Origin: Microbacteriaceae bacterium
Lineage (GTDB): Bacteria > Actinomycetota > Actinomycetes > Actinomycetales > Microbacteriaceae
Assembly: GCA_025463665.1 (NCBI GenBank)
Contig: JAODAY010000245.1
Location: 1-8,073, forward strand
Length of the DNA stretch: 8,073 bases
Direction of reading: 5' to 3'
Made by a program: the position numbers and the translations under genes. Below are positions 1 to 6,727 of the stretch, piece by piece. Under the pieces are notes generated by a model, which ran no database searches, was not told where the DNA came from, and saw nothing but the letters and a program-made list of their open reading frames with translations. Numbering within the stretch: the stretch's first letter is position 1; each line of letters starts with the position of its first letter.

Positions 1-453
1 GAGGAGGTTGTCGCGGTCGACGATGACGATCTCGTGGCCGTTCGCGCGTTCGCTGCGGAAGCGCTGGCGCAGCAGCACGAGCAGGATCGTCTCCTCGCGT
101 GTGTACGAGACGTCGTGCAAGAGCGTCGGGAAGCGGTCGCCTCCCTCGCCGTGCGCCTGACGTTTGAAGGCGACCTCGTAGTGCAGGTCGACGTGGAGGT
201 CGAGAAACAGCTCGTTGAGCCGGGCGCGCAGGATTGCCTGGGAGTCGAGGAGGGTGCGCCACTCCGACGGCTGCAGCGCCGCGGAAATGTAGCGGTGCTT
301 GAGCAGAAGCACGAGCGTGCGACGCTGGTCGAGGCTCAGCGCGCCCTCGTCGCCCTCGAAGAGCGAGAAGCTCGTGGGTTCGTCGGTGACCGAGGCGGGT
401 TGGGCGAAGGCGTCCTCTCCCACCGGCTGGGCCTCGTCGCGCGGGTCACTCAT
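1..453 (-). CDS. jetB: JetB (DUF4194, MksE-like KITE subunit of type I Wadjet), 3' end beyond the window
   Basis: This gene is read on the minus strand from ATG at 453-451 and stays open for 151 codons to the left edge, so its C-terminus is missing. The product begins [10 protein letters not shown]. After an acidic, disordered stretch of about 30 residues comes a helical winged-helix-like segment with the blocks [39 protein letters not shown] and [16 protein letters not shown], which I recognise as DUF4194. In Wadjet systems JetB is the KITE (MksE-like) subunit that bridges the JetA kleisin and the JetC SMC ATPase in the DNA-loop-extruding complex that recognises closed circular plasmid DNA. 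Its start overlaps the jetA stop in ATGAGTGA (446-453). A GGAG at 463-460, inside jetA and six bases from the ATG, serves as its ribosome binding site, so translation is probably coupled. The family call rests on remembered pattern plus the adjacent DUF3375 gene. Functional assignment depends on jetC and jetD lying further left. Confidence 0.85.
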   Translation of the reverse strand, partial: MSDPRDEAQPVGEDAFAQPASVTDEPTSFSLFEGDEGALSLDQRRTLVLLLKHRYISAALQPSEWRTLLDSQAILRARLNELFLDLHVDLHYEVAFKRQAHGEGGDRFPTLLHDVSYTREETILLVLLRQRFRSERANGHEIVIVDRDNLL

Positions 454-1984
454 CGTCTGCTCCATAATTGAGGGCGCGCATGGCCGCCCTTTCGTCGTCG
501 TTCAGGATGATGCGGGGCACCACGAAATCTCGGCGCGTGCCGTCAGGCCGGATCGTTTCGAATCGCTCGAGCGCGTCGCTGCGTGCGACCCCGTCGCCGG
601 TACCAGCGGTGTCGGAGCGTGCGATCGCGTCGACCTGCGTCGCGATCTGCAGCAGTCCGAGAATTTCCACCGGGCGGCGCATGGTGGCGTCGAGTTCGTT
701 GAAGGCGTCGCCGATCGAGGCGCCCCGGCGCGCGCCGAGCGCTCCGGTGAGGGCGTCGCGCATCTCCCCCAGTTGCGGTCCACCCTGGCGCCGCATCTCG
801 TCGAGACTCGGCGGCTCCGGCGCGTGCTGCGAGACGTCGTCGAGCGGCGGGGGCGGGGTGTGCTGGTTGGGGTCGTAGAACTTCTCCCGCAGGTGTTCGA
901 TGTCGACGGTCGCGGGCAGCAGGGGGGCCGTGACGACGGACCTCGGGCCCGCCGTCTCCATCCACGTGGCGAGCTCCTTGTTGATGTCCCGCAACAGGCG
1001 CTCCAGCTCGCGGTCTTTGACCACGTCGTGGTTCACGATGTGTTCGCGCAGGGTCGTGGTGAGGCCGTTTCGCTGCGTCAGCACGTCGTCGATGCCCTTG
1101 CGAATGAGACTCACCGTCGCCATGAAGCCCCTGCGCTCAGAGGCAGTCAACTCGAGCGCGAAGGGGTGCAGCAGAATCGTCTCGAGGTCGTTCTTCAGCT
1201 CGGCGAGCAGGTCGTCGTCGCGCAACAGCGCGAAGGCTCCCTCGAAGGCGCGGCCCTCCGCAGTCGACGACATGAGCGTGTCGGTCTTGGCGAGGTACTC
1301 GTCGAGCACCTCGCTGATCGGACGCTCCTCACCGCGAAAGTCGTTGACGATCTGCCGGTGCATGCCCGCAACCGACTCCTCCACGCGTTTGAAGTCGCTC
1401 GGCAGCTGACCGATGAGGTCGATCAGGTTGGCGTAGCCCTCGTGCATTTGGGCGTTGGATGCCGCGGCGATCTCTCCCCCGCTGGCCAGACGATCCCGCT
1501 CCCCCGTCATCTGTGCAATCTGCAGGTCGAGGCGGCGCACCCGCTCCTCGCGGTCGGGGCTCGCCTGCGTCGCTCGCTGCCGCACCGTGTCGACGATGGT
1601 GGTGAGGCGGGACTCGCTGATGAGCGCGCGGTCGCGTGACAGGCTCTCGACGAGCACGAGCGCCTCGAGGGTGTGCGAGGTGAGCGTGTACTTCTCGTCG
1701 TCCCCCTCCCCCGCCTCGCGGTAGAGCCACTGGTCGTTCATCCACTGCACGCACAGTGCGCGCCCGCTCGCCTTCGGCACGTCGACGCCGACCGAGCGGA
1801 GATCGGCGAGATAGGCGTCGACCTGCGTGTGCAGGCGATCCGCAGAGACGTTGCGGCGGTCGCGGCTGAACGCAGAGCGGAAGACCGCGAGCACGAACGG
1901 TGCCCACTTGCGGTCGAGGAGGCGGAGGGTGGGTCGGTCGAAGGCCTCGCGCACTCGCGCCAGTTCGCCCGCAATGTCGCTCAG
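446..1984 (-). CDS. jetA: JetA (DUF3375, MksF-like kleisin of type I Wadjet)
   Basis: The product is a DUF3375 protein, the JetA subunit of type I Wadjet. Known role of the family: a kleisin (MksF-like) that links the heads of the JetC SMC dimer and binds JetB, allowing the complex to extrude DNA and present small circular plasmids to the JetD nuclease. It acts in the cytoplasm. Visible features, numbered from the start I chose: an N-terminal winged-helix region at about residues 15-115 ([20 protein letters not shown], then [10 protein letters not shown] and [13 protein letters not shown]), a charged coiled coil around 146-168 ([20 protein letters not shown]), a long helical middle, and a Pro-rich linker (TPPPPLDD) before the C-terminal domain. 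The 512-residue length fits the family. The open frame extends upstream to TTG 2044, adding 20 residues. I prefer CTG at 1984-1982 because AAAGGA lies nine or so bases before it and the family-like N-terminus ([14 protein letters not shown]) starts there. GTG at 1954 is a third option without a ribosome site. The stop overlaps jetB. Large plus-strand open frames over this gene are GC-driven shadows. Confidence 0.88.
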   Translation of the reverse strand: MSDIAGELARVREAFDRPTLRLLDRKWAPFVLAVFRSAFSRDRRNVSADRLHTQVDAYLADLRSVGVDVPKASGRALCVQWMNDQWLYREAGEGDDEKYTLTSHTLEALVLVESLSRDRALISESRLTTIVDTVRQRATQASPDREERVRRLDLQIAQMTGERDRLASGGEIAAASNAQMHEGYANLIDLIGQLPSDFKRVEESVAGMHRQIVNDFRGEERPISEVLDEYLAKTDTLMSSTAEGRAFEGAFALLRDDDLLAELKNDLETILLHPFALELTASERRGFMATVSLIRKGIDDVLTQRNGLTTTLREHIVNHDVVKDRELERLLRDINKELATWMETAGPRSVVTAPLLPATVDIEHLREKFYDPNQHTPPPPLDDVSQHAPEPPSLDEMRRQGGPQLGEMRDALTGALGARRGASIGDAFNELDATMRRPVEILGLLQIATQVDAIARSDTAGTGDGVARSDALERFETIRPDGTRRDFVVPRIILNDDERAAMRALNYGADDE

Positions 1985-2111
1985 TGTGGATTTTCCTTTG
2001 CTTGTCGAGGCTTCGATCAGACGCCTGACGGCCCGCGTCAACAATACGTGTCGCGCTGGTCGAAGCGGGAATCGGCCGGACCCGTTTCAGGCGCGAACCG
2101 GGCACCTGCGG
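1985..2111 (-). promoter_or_regulatory. Leader and candidate promoter of the jet operon
   Basis: This 127-base gap lies between the stop of the DUF4389 gene and jetA, both on the minus strand. On the minus strand a TATTGT (2046-2041) matches the TAnnnT pattern of an actinobacterial -10 box, but I find no convincing -35 at 16-18 bases. A TTGACG (2041-2036) could instead act as a -35, but its -10 partner near 2019 (GATCGA) is poor. A ribosome site, AAAGGA, at about 1999-1994 precedes the CTG I take as the jetA start. If TATTGT is the -10, transcription starts near 2034 and the upstream TTG start at 2044 would not be in the message. Read-through from the DUF4389 gene is also possible, since no clear terminator with a T-run is seen here. 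Confidence 0.3.
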
Positions 2112-3575
2112 CTAGCGTTCGGGCGGTTCATCCGCCCCCTGATCGAGTCGGAAGGGAGGGTACTCGTCGCGCATCAGCAGGACGTAGGCGAGCACACGGT
2201 AGATCCACCGGTTGATGCCCATGATGAAGTCGAAGATCGGCCGCTGGTAGCGACCGCTGAAGAGGAGGATGACCGCCGCAACGAGCACGAGCAGCCCGAG
2301 CAGAGACGGGCCGCCGATGCGCTCGTACCGTTCGCCGTCGAACACCCAGGTCGCGCCGCCGGTGACCGCTCCGATTATCAGGAGGTGGGGAATCGCGAGC
2401 AGCCACGACTTGACCAGCACGAGCCCGCGCGAGAGCCTTTCGGGGTAGGCGACGGTGAAGTCGGCCGGATAGTCGGTCCTCGCCAGCGTGAAGGGCGGAT
2501 ACCGGTCGGTGCCGAGCGCCGAGTAGCCGTAGAAGGCGACGCGCCAGGTCCAACGCAGCACGCCGACATTGAATTCGAACAGCGCCCGTGGGTAGCGCCC
2601 GGTGAACAGGATCGCGAACCACGCCACGATCGATGTGATGATCAGCGCCACCCACAGCAGCACAACGATGATGTAATGCGGAATGGCGAGCAGCCACTTC
2701 ACCAGCCACAGTGCGCGCGAGACCTCACGCGACAGGCGCCCGGTGAGCGCGGCCGGATACACGGCCGCGGTGGCGGGGGCCCCGTTGTGCGTCAGCGGCG
2801 CGCGTCCGTCCGGGCCGCCACCCGTCACTCCGGACCTCCCCAGCCCGATTGCTCCGAGCACGACCATCGTGGCGCCGCCGAGGAGCAGCAGTCCCCCGAG
2901 GGTGAGCAGCACGAGGGCGACGGGCAGGAAGACCGGCGAACGCACTCCCACTTGCGCGTCGACGTCGAGCCCCTGCGACGCGTCGCCGTTCATGACGACT
3001 ACCACCCAGTCACCGTCACGGAGGGGCACTTCGATGGCCTGGGTGCCCGAGCCTGAGGCGGAGTCGCTCCAGAAGCCCTGGTCGTCCGGCGCGGCAGGAA
3101 CAGCCTGACCCGGGATGTCGCGGTACACCGCCGCGTAGGGGGAAAGCCGCACCTCGCGTACTTCCGAGTACTGCACCCCGCTCAAGTAGTCGGCGACATC
3201 ATTCTTGGCGGCCACCCCGATGAAAAGGTTCCCGTTGTTCTCGTCGCGCACCCGGGCCTGGATCGTGAGGAGGCCGGGCGGCAGATCTCCGCGGCCGGTG
3301 CGCACGTCGGCGGCGGGAGTAGTGATCGCGAAGCCCTCCGACGACAGGGGAACCGATGGCGACCGCAGGAAGCCGTCGTCGCCTTGCCGGGCGTTCACCG
3401 CGGCAGCGACGATGCCCCCGATCAGCGGAACGATGGAGAGAAGCACGAGGAGCATGCCGACGATGAGGAGAGTCGTCGCGCCGGCCGGCCACCGGCGCGC
3501 GGTCGGCCCCGGGTCTCTCGGGTCTCTCGGGTCTCGCGGGTCTCTGGCTGCGGGAGGGATCGTTGTGTCTGCCAT
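2112..3575 (-). CDS. DUF4389 domain-containing membrane protein with extracytoplasmic domain
   Basis: This is a 487-residue polytopic membrane protein of unknown function. The start is ATG 3575-3573, preceded by AGGAAGG at 3589-3583. The open frame runs further up to 3734, but that extension is unlikely to be translated. The N-terminus is short and cytoplasmic, with a DPR repeat at residues 11-22. A first membrane helix follows at about 33-59. Residues 60-213 form a soluble, beta-rich, probably extracytoplasmic domain ending in a WVVVVMNGDASQGLDVDAQVG stretch (residues 190-210), then a second helix at about 214-242. Two related repeats follow at about 281-373 and 389-480. Each has the pattern of a LVK-WLLAIPH helix, a hydrophobic helix, a GRYPR/GRYQRP-F-F motif, an RW-YR helix and a closing YPPF-L, which is the DUF4389 signature. 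The two copies suggest internal duplication. It lies upstream of jetA on the same strand, but DUF4389 proteins are common in actinobacteria outside defence loci, so I do not link it to Wadjet. Confidence 0.85.
   Translation of the reverse strand: MADTTIPPAARDPRDPRDPRDPGPTARRWPAGATTLLIVGMLLVLLSIVPLIGGIVAAAVNARQGDDGFLRSPSVPLSSEGFAITTPAADVRTGRGDLPPGLLTIQARVRDENNGNLFIGVAAKNDVADYLSGVQYSEVREVRLSPYAAVYRDIPGQAVPAAPDDQGFWSDSASGSGTQAIEVPLRDGDWVVVVMNGDASQGLDVDAQVGVRSPVFLPVALVLLTLGGLLLLGGATMVVLGAIGLGRSGVTGGGPDGRAPLTHNGAPATAAVYPAALTGRLSREVSRALWLVKWLLAIPHYIIVVLLWVALIITSIVAWFAILFTGRYPRALFEFNVGVLRWTWRVAFYGYSALGTDRYPPFTLARTDYPADFTVAYPERLSRGLVLVKSWLLAIPHLLIIGAVTGGATWVFDGERYERIGGPSLLGLLVLVAAVILLFSGRYQRPIFDFIMGINRWIYRVLAYVLLMRDEYPPFRLDQGADEPPER
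3511..3546 (-). repeat. Four tandem 9-base units encoding (Asp-Pro-Arg) repeats
   Basis: On the plus strand gggtctctc occurs at 3511-3519 and 3520-3528, then gggtctcgc at 3529-3537 and gggtctctg at 3538-3546. In the DUF4389 gene this encodes the RDPRDPRDPRDP segment of the cytoplasmic N-terminus. The 9-base unit preserves the reading frame, so copy-number change by slippage would lengthen or shorten the tail without breaking the gene. Confidence 0.85.
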
Positions 3576-3762
3576 GAGTAGGCCTTCCTGGACTATCGCC
3601 CACGATGCATCTCGGCGATGGGCGGCCGCAAGACCCCCTCGAGCGGGGCCGAGGAGAAGACCCGAGCGGGTTTTCCACAGAGTGCGCCGAACCGCCCGCT
3701 TTCGGGGTACAAAAGGGCGCTTATCTCTGTCCAATGTCGGTGCCGGCGATTAACTTTCGGGC
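3576..3762. promoter_or_regulatory. Divergent intergenic region between the DUF4389 and HNH genes
   Basis: The region holds the start signals of two divergent genes. Toward the minus-strand DUF4389 gene there is a good ribosome site (AGGAAGG, 3589-3583) and, just upstream, a nested dyad: ATCGCC at 3595-3600 and GGCGAT at 3614-3619 flanking the perfect 8-base palindrome GATGCATC (3604-3611). No strong promoter box was found in that direction. Toward the plus-strand HNH gene, TAACTT (3751-3756) ends six bases before the ATG, which suggests a leaderless message. The rest shows nothing I can name. Confidence 0.45.
3727..3756 (+). promoter_or_regulatory. Candidate leaderless promoter of the HNH gene
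   Basis: TAACTT at 3751-3756 fits the actinobacterial TAnnnT -10 pattern and is followed by six bases (tcgggc) and then the ATG, so the start point would fall on or next to the first base of the start codon. An 18-base spacer upstream puts a weak -35 (ctgtcc) at 3727-3732. The absence of a Shine-Dalgarno sequence supports a leaderless message. The spacing matches that of the PadR promoter further right. Confidence 0.4.
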
Positions 3763-5475
3763 ATGAATCAGATAGCGAGTGTTTCCCGGGCCTCCGCTCG
3801 AGGCTCCAGCGGGAGCCCGGGCAGGCCGCGTGCCACGTCTATGCGCGCAGACGTTGCCGGGCGCGGTTCGACAATCCCAGCGCCCCTGTCGGCGCCCGGG
3901 TCAGTGTCGGCGCCCGGGTCAGTGTCGGTCGCGGGCGCGGTGTCGGTCGCGGGCGCGGTGTCGGGGGCAGTGCCAGTGCCAGTGCCAGTGCCAGTGCCAG
4001 TGCCAGTGCCAGTGCCAGCCTCCGCCGACCGCCTGGATCCGGCATTGGAGCAGTTTCGCCTGATCCTCGACGAAGTCATCGGCGAGGATACGGCGATCGC
4101 CGAGGCCACCTTCCGGCGCTACCAACGACTCGATCAGCTGCGGTTGCTGAGCGAACAGGGCATCGTCGAATCACTGGGCGGAGCAGAGGCCGTGGGAACT
4201 GAACCGCGTAGCTGGAATCCAGTGCGGCAGGCTCGCGAGGAGCTGGTTTTCGAGGTGTCGTGTGCATTGCGGGTACCTCAGCAGACAGCGGCAACCTTGT
4301 TGTGGGAGGCAAAGGTCCTGCTGCACGACCTGCCACAGACCGCGAACGCTTTGTCTGCCGGTGAGATCAGTCCGCGGCACGCCTCAGTGATGATCGGTCA
4401 GGTGCAGTCGATTCCCGACGACGCACGTGGAGATTTCGAACTGGCGGTGTTGCCGTTCGCGAAGAGTCTCACTGTGAGCAGGTTCACCTCGGTTGCCCGC
4501 AAGAAGCGCGAGTCGCTGCATCCGGACTCGATGGTGGAACGCCACGGCAAGGAGCTGTCGGAGCGTCGCGTCTGGGTCACTCCTGAGTCTGACGGCATGG
4601 CGTATCTCACCGCCTACCTGAGCGCCGAGGTCGCCTACGCCGCCTACGATCGGCTCACTCAGATCGCTGAGGAGCCGGGCTGCGACGGTGACGATCGTCA
4701 TCACGGACAGAAACGAGCTGACGCATTCGCCGACCTGTTGCTTCTCGGCGACACCTGCTCTGCTACCGATGCGGGAGAACTCATGCCCGAACCAACGGAC
4801 GCAGACGCCACCGCGGGCGGGCTAGCCCTCTCCGACATGGTTGCTCCCCCGCTCGATGGTGTGCCCGCTGCCGCGTGGGGCCCGGGCATTCAGCACCGCG
4901 TCGGCCACGGGATCCGCCCAAAGGTGCTGGTGACCGTCCCCGTGCTCACCCTGATCGGATCCGGCAGGGAACCGGGAGCTCTCGAGGGGTACGGCCCCAT
5001 CGACCAGGACACGGCGCGGGAGCTGGCCGGCAACGCTCCGAGTTTCACCCGCATTCTCGTGAACCCGGTCACCAGCTCGATCGTCGACATCGACCGTGCT
5101 ACCTACGCCGTTCCCGCAGACCTCAGACTGGCGCTGCGCGTTCAGGACGAGACGTGCCGATCTGTCAACTGCAACAGGCCGGCTGCACACTGCGACATCG
5201 ACCACAACGTGGACTATGCCAAGGACGGCAAAACTCAGATCAGCAACCTCTGCCACCTCTGCCCGTCGTGCCACCGCCGTCGGCACCACACCCGAATCGC
5301 GGTGCGCAATCTGGCGAACGGCGATATCGAGTGGACCACGCCGAGCGGCAAGGTTTACACCACTCATCCGATGAACCGACTCGCCATGAGAAAAGCCGAC
5401 TCGCCCGACGCGCAGACACAGAGACATGAGGAACGGGGCGACGAGACAAACTGCGACGAGGAGTTCCCCTTCTAA
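3763..5475 (+). CDS. DUF222 / HNH endonuclease domain protein (13E12 repeat family)
   Basis: This 570-residue protein has three parts. Residues 1-86 are low-complexity and contain the repeat block described separately. A helical DUF222 (13E12-type) domain spans about 91-430 (beginning RLDPALEQFRLILDEV). The C-terminus is an HNH nuclease domain with two zinc-binding Cys pairs, C465/C470 and C500/C503. The catalytic pattern HCDIDH gives D480-H481, then N495 and H504 in NLCHLCPSCHRRRHH. All key residues are present, so the domain looks intact. Such genes occur in many copies in actinobacterial genomes. Their cellular role is not settled, and DNA cleavage is inferred from the HNH motif only. The ATG at 3763 has no Shine-Dalgarno site but sits six bases after a TAACTT box, fitting leaderless transcription. 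Starts inside the low-complexity region cannot be excluded. The upstream neighbour is divergent and the downstream neighbour convergent, so it is transcribed alone. Confidence 0.92.
   Translation: MNQIASVSRASARGSSGSPGRPRATSMRADVAGRGSTIPAPLSAPGSVSAPGSVSVAGAVSVAGAVSGAVPVPVPVPVPVPVPVPASADRLDPALEQFRLILDEVIGEDTAIAEATFRRYQRLDQLRLLSEQGIVESLGGAEAVGTEPRSWNPVRQAREELVFEVSCALRVPQQTAATLLWEAKVLLHDLPQTANALSAGEISPRHASVMIGQVQSIPDDARGDFELAVLPFAKSLTVSRFTSVARKKRESLHPDSMVERHGKELSERRVWVTPESDGMAYLTAYLSAEVAYAAYDRLTQIAEEPGCDGDDRHHGQKRADAFADLLLLGDTCSATDAGELMPEPTDADATAGGLALSDMVAPPLDGVPAAAWGPGIQHRVGHGIRPKVLVTVPVLTLIGSGREPGALEGYGPIDQDTARELAGNAPSFTRILVNPVTSSIVDIDRATYAVPADLRLALRVQDETCRSVNCNRPAAHCDIDHNVDYAKDGKTQISNLCHLCPSCHRRRHHTRIAVRNLANGDIEWTTPSGKVYTTHPMNRLAMRKADSPDAQTQRHEERGDETNCDEEFPF
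3889..4020 (+). repeat. In-frame compound tandem repeats: 18-base units, then a CCAGTG hexanucleotide array
   Basis: The block starts with two identical 18-base units (tcggcgcccgggtcagtg at 3889-3906 and 3907-3924). Two identical copies of a related 18-base unit follow (tcggtcgcgggcgcggtg at 3925-3942 and 3943-3960), then a linker ending in gcagtg (3961-3972), seven ccagtg hexamers (3973-4014) and a final ccagcc (4015-4020). In the HNH gene these encode Ser/Ala/Pro/Gly/Val repeats and then a Pro-Val tract at residues 43-86. Every unit is a multiple of three, so gain or loss of units keeps the downstream DUF222 and HNH domains in frame. All six frames stay open across the array, which explains several spurious open frames with Ser-Ala, Gln-Cys, Trp-His, Leu-Ala or Gly-Thr runs. 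Confidence 0.95.
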
Positions 5476-5490
5476 TCCGGTGCGCCGACA

Positions 5491-5529
5491 AGCCGACCAC
5501 CGATCCGAGCCGTGATGGTGCTGTCGGCT
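5491..5529. terminator. Stem-loop between convergent genes, candidate bidirectional terminator
   Basis: AGCCGAC (5491-5497) plus CACC (5498-5501) pair with GGTG (5517-5520) and GTCGGCT (5523-5529), leaving a two-base bulge (CT) and a 15-base loop. The hairpin lies 16 bases after the HNH stop and 59 bases after the end of the convergent membrane-protein gene. There is no clear T-run on either side, although the plus side is moderately T-rich (cgtcgttgtgttc). Placement and stem length suggest a terminator, but this is not proven. Confidence 0.5.
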
Positions 5530-5587
5530 CCGTCGTTGTGTTCACGCTGTCATCAAGTGGAGTGGAACGACCCCTCGGGGAGCTCAT

Positions 5588-6727
5588 TCAGGATGCCGCG
5601 GGAACCGGCCCGCGCACTACGCGCGGCGCCCACCCGAGCGCGACGGCCGCGCCGGCGAGCGCGAACTGTCCGAAGTAGGGAAGGATCGCCGACACGAGCG
5701 AGCCGTCACCGCCACCGATGGCGAAAGTGTCCGCGAGAGACATCCCCACCCCAAAACCCGCGAAGGAGCGGAAGAAGACGGCCGCCCCGACGAGTCCCAG
5801 CAGCACGATGGCCAGTCGCCTCGGGGTCAGCGGCGACATCCGCCCGACGCATGCGACAGTGGCAACGAGACCCCCTGCAGCCAGCCAGAGGACGGCCCAG
5901 CCCGACACGGCGATCAGATTAATCCGGATGTCGAAGCCGTCTCGTTCGACCATCAACCCGTAGATGGTGGCGAGTTCGAGGCCGGGCACCTTCGCTTGCG
6001 GGTTCCAGACGACCAGGTCGACCGCTCCCAACGTGACGACCGCCGCGAGGAGGCCGAAACCGGCGGCCGCGACTGGGAGACGCTGCCGCCGCGACGCCTC
6101 GCGGTGCTCGAAGGTGATCGGAGGTGATCCTGCGATCACCACGATGCCCCCCACGACACCCGCGAGCAGGACGGCGAAGCCGGTCAGGGTTACGAGGGGG
6201 GATTCGGCCCAGCCGACGACGCGTGCGACCAGTACGGCCGGGCCGGCAACCGAGGCGACAAGGGAGATTTGAGCCAACCGGGTGCGCGCGGTTAGACCGG
6301 CGCTCACCAGGAGGACCGCGCCCGCGACACCGGCGACACCGGCGAGAACGATCACGACCCTCCCGGCCGCGTCGAGAGCGGCGAGCGCCGCGGGTGAAGC
6401 GGCTCCCGGCTCCGGAGCAATGCCGCCACCGGTGATCCACCGCACGGCGACGATGGCGAAGGCGGCCGCGAAAAGCGCCGCGCCGCGACGGGCGAAGCGT
6501 CTCGGCAGGGCTCCCCTCGGCTCGCCAGTGTGTTCGGGCCGATCGCGTTCGATGGTGACGAGCAGGGTCGCCGCACCGAGAACGACCGCACCGAGAACGA
6601 CACAGCGGCGAGACAGAGCCAAATCGGTCGCACCGGCCAGATCGGCGCGCCACTCTTCGAGATACCGTGCGCGGGCGAGCGGCGGAAGGAGTCGCGCCAA
6701 CACCCGCATCAGGAGGTCGGTGATCAT
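5588..6727 (-). CDS. Polytopic membrane protein downstream of a PadR regulator
   Basis: This is a 379-residue integral membrane protein of unknown function. The N-terminal segment is amphipathic and Arg-rich and carries ARYLEEWRADLAG (residues 20-32), an EEWRADL motif I associate with actinobacterial membrane proteins encoded beside PadR regulators. About nine hydrophobic helices follow, near residues 42-58, 82-99, 123-144, 150-170, 178-200, 217-240, 270-293, 305-322 and 344-367. I see no ATP-binding, catalytic or transport signature, so it may be a permease-like subunit, an envelope-stress component or a sensor. The ATG (6727-6725) overlaps the PadR stop in ATGA, and no separate Shine-Dalgarno site is visible, so translation is probably coupled and expression follows the PadR promoter. 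It ends convergently with the HNH gene. Confidence 0.8.
   Translation of the reverse strand: MITDLLMRVLARLLPPLARARYLEEWRADLAGATDLALSRRCVVLGAVVLGAATLLVTIERDRPEHTGEPRGALPRRFARRGAALFAAAFAIVAVRWITGGGIAPEPGAASPAALAALDAAGRVVIVLAGVAGVAGAVLLVSAGLTARTRLAQISLVASVAGPAVLVARVVGWAESPLVTLTGFAVLLAGVVGGIVVIAGSPPITFEHREASRRQRLPVAAAGFGLLAAVVTLGAVDLVVWNPQAKVPGLELATIYGLMVERDGFDIRINLIAVSGWAVLWLAAGGLVATVACVGRMSPLTPRRLAIVLLGLVGAAVFFRSFAGFGVGMSLADTFAIGGGDGSLVSAILPYFGQFALAGAAVALGWAPRVVRGPVPAAS

Noticed and set aside
841..872. G-rich stretch resembling a G-quadruplex on the plus strand
   Set aside because: It is the antisense of the Pro-rich linker (PPPP) codons in jetA. The G-runs are uneven, and nothing else marks it as regulatory.
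299..1639. 446-codon plus-strand open frame antisense to jetA
   Set aside because: It is the GC-driven shadow of jetA. The product is Arg/Val-rich without recognisable domains, while the opposite strand encodes a clear DUF3375 protein.
1827..3056. 409-codon plus-strand open frame spanning the jetA and DUF4389 genes
   Set aside because: It crosses two real genes and their intergenic gap in antisense. It is rich in Arg, Glu, Asp and His with no family pattern.
3576..3734. N-terminal extension of the DUF4389 protein to 3734
   Set aside because: A strong ribosome site precedes the ATG at 3575. The extension is Arg-rich and would put cytoplasmic residues before a normal N-terminus.
3973..4020. 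Hexamer array as a CRISPR or replication iteron
   Set aside because: The units are only 6 bases, contiguous with no spacers, and in frame within a coding gene.
3839..4125. Minus-strand and alternate-frame open frames with Leu-Ala, Trp-His, Gly-Thr, Gln-Cys or Ser-Ala runs
   Set aside because: They are artefacts of the CCAGTG hexamer array, which has no stop codon in any frame.
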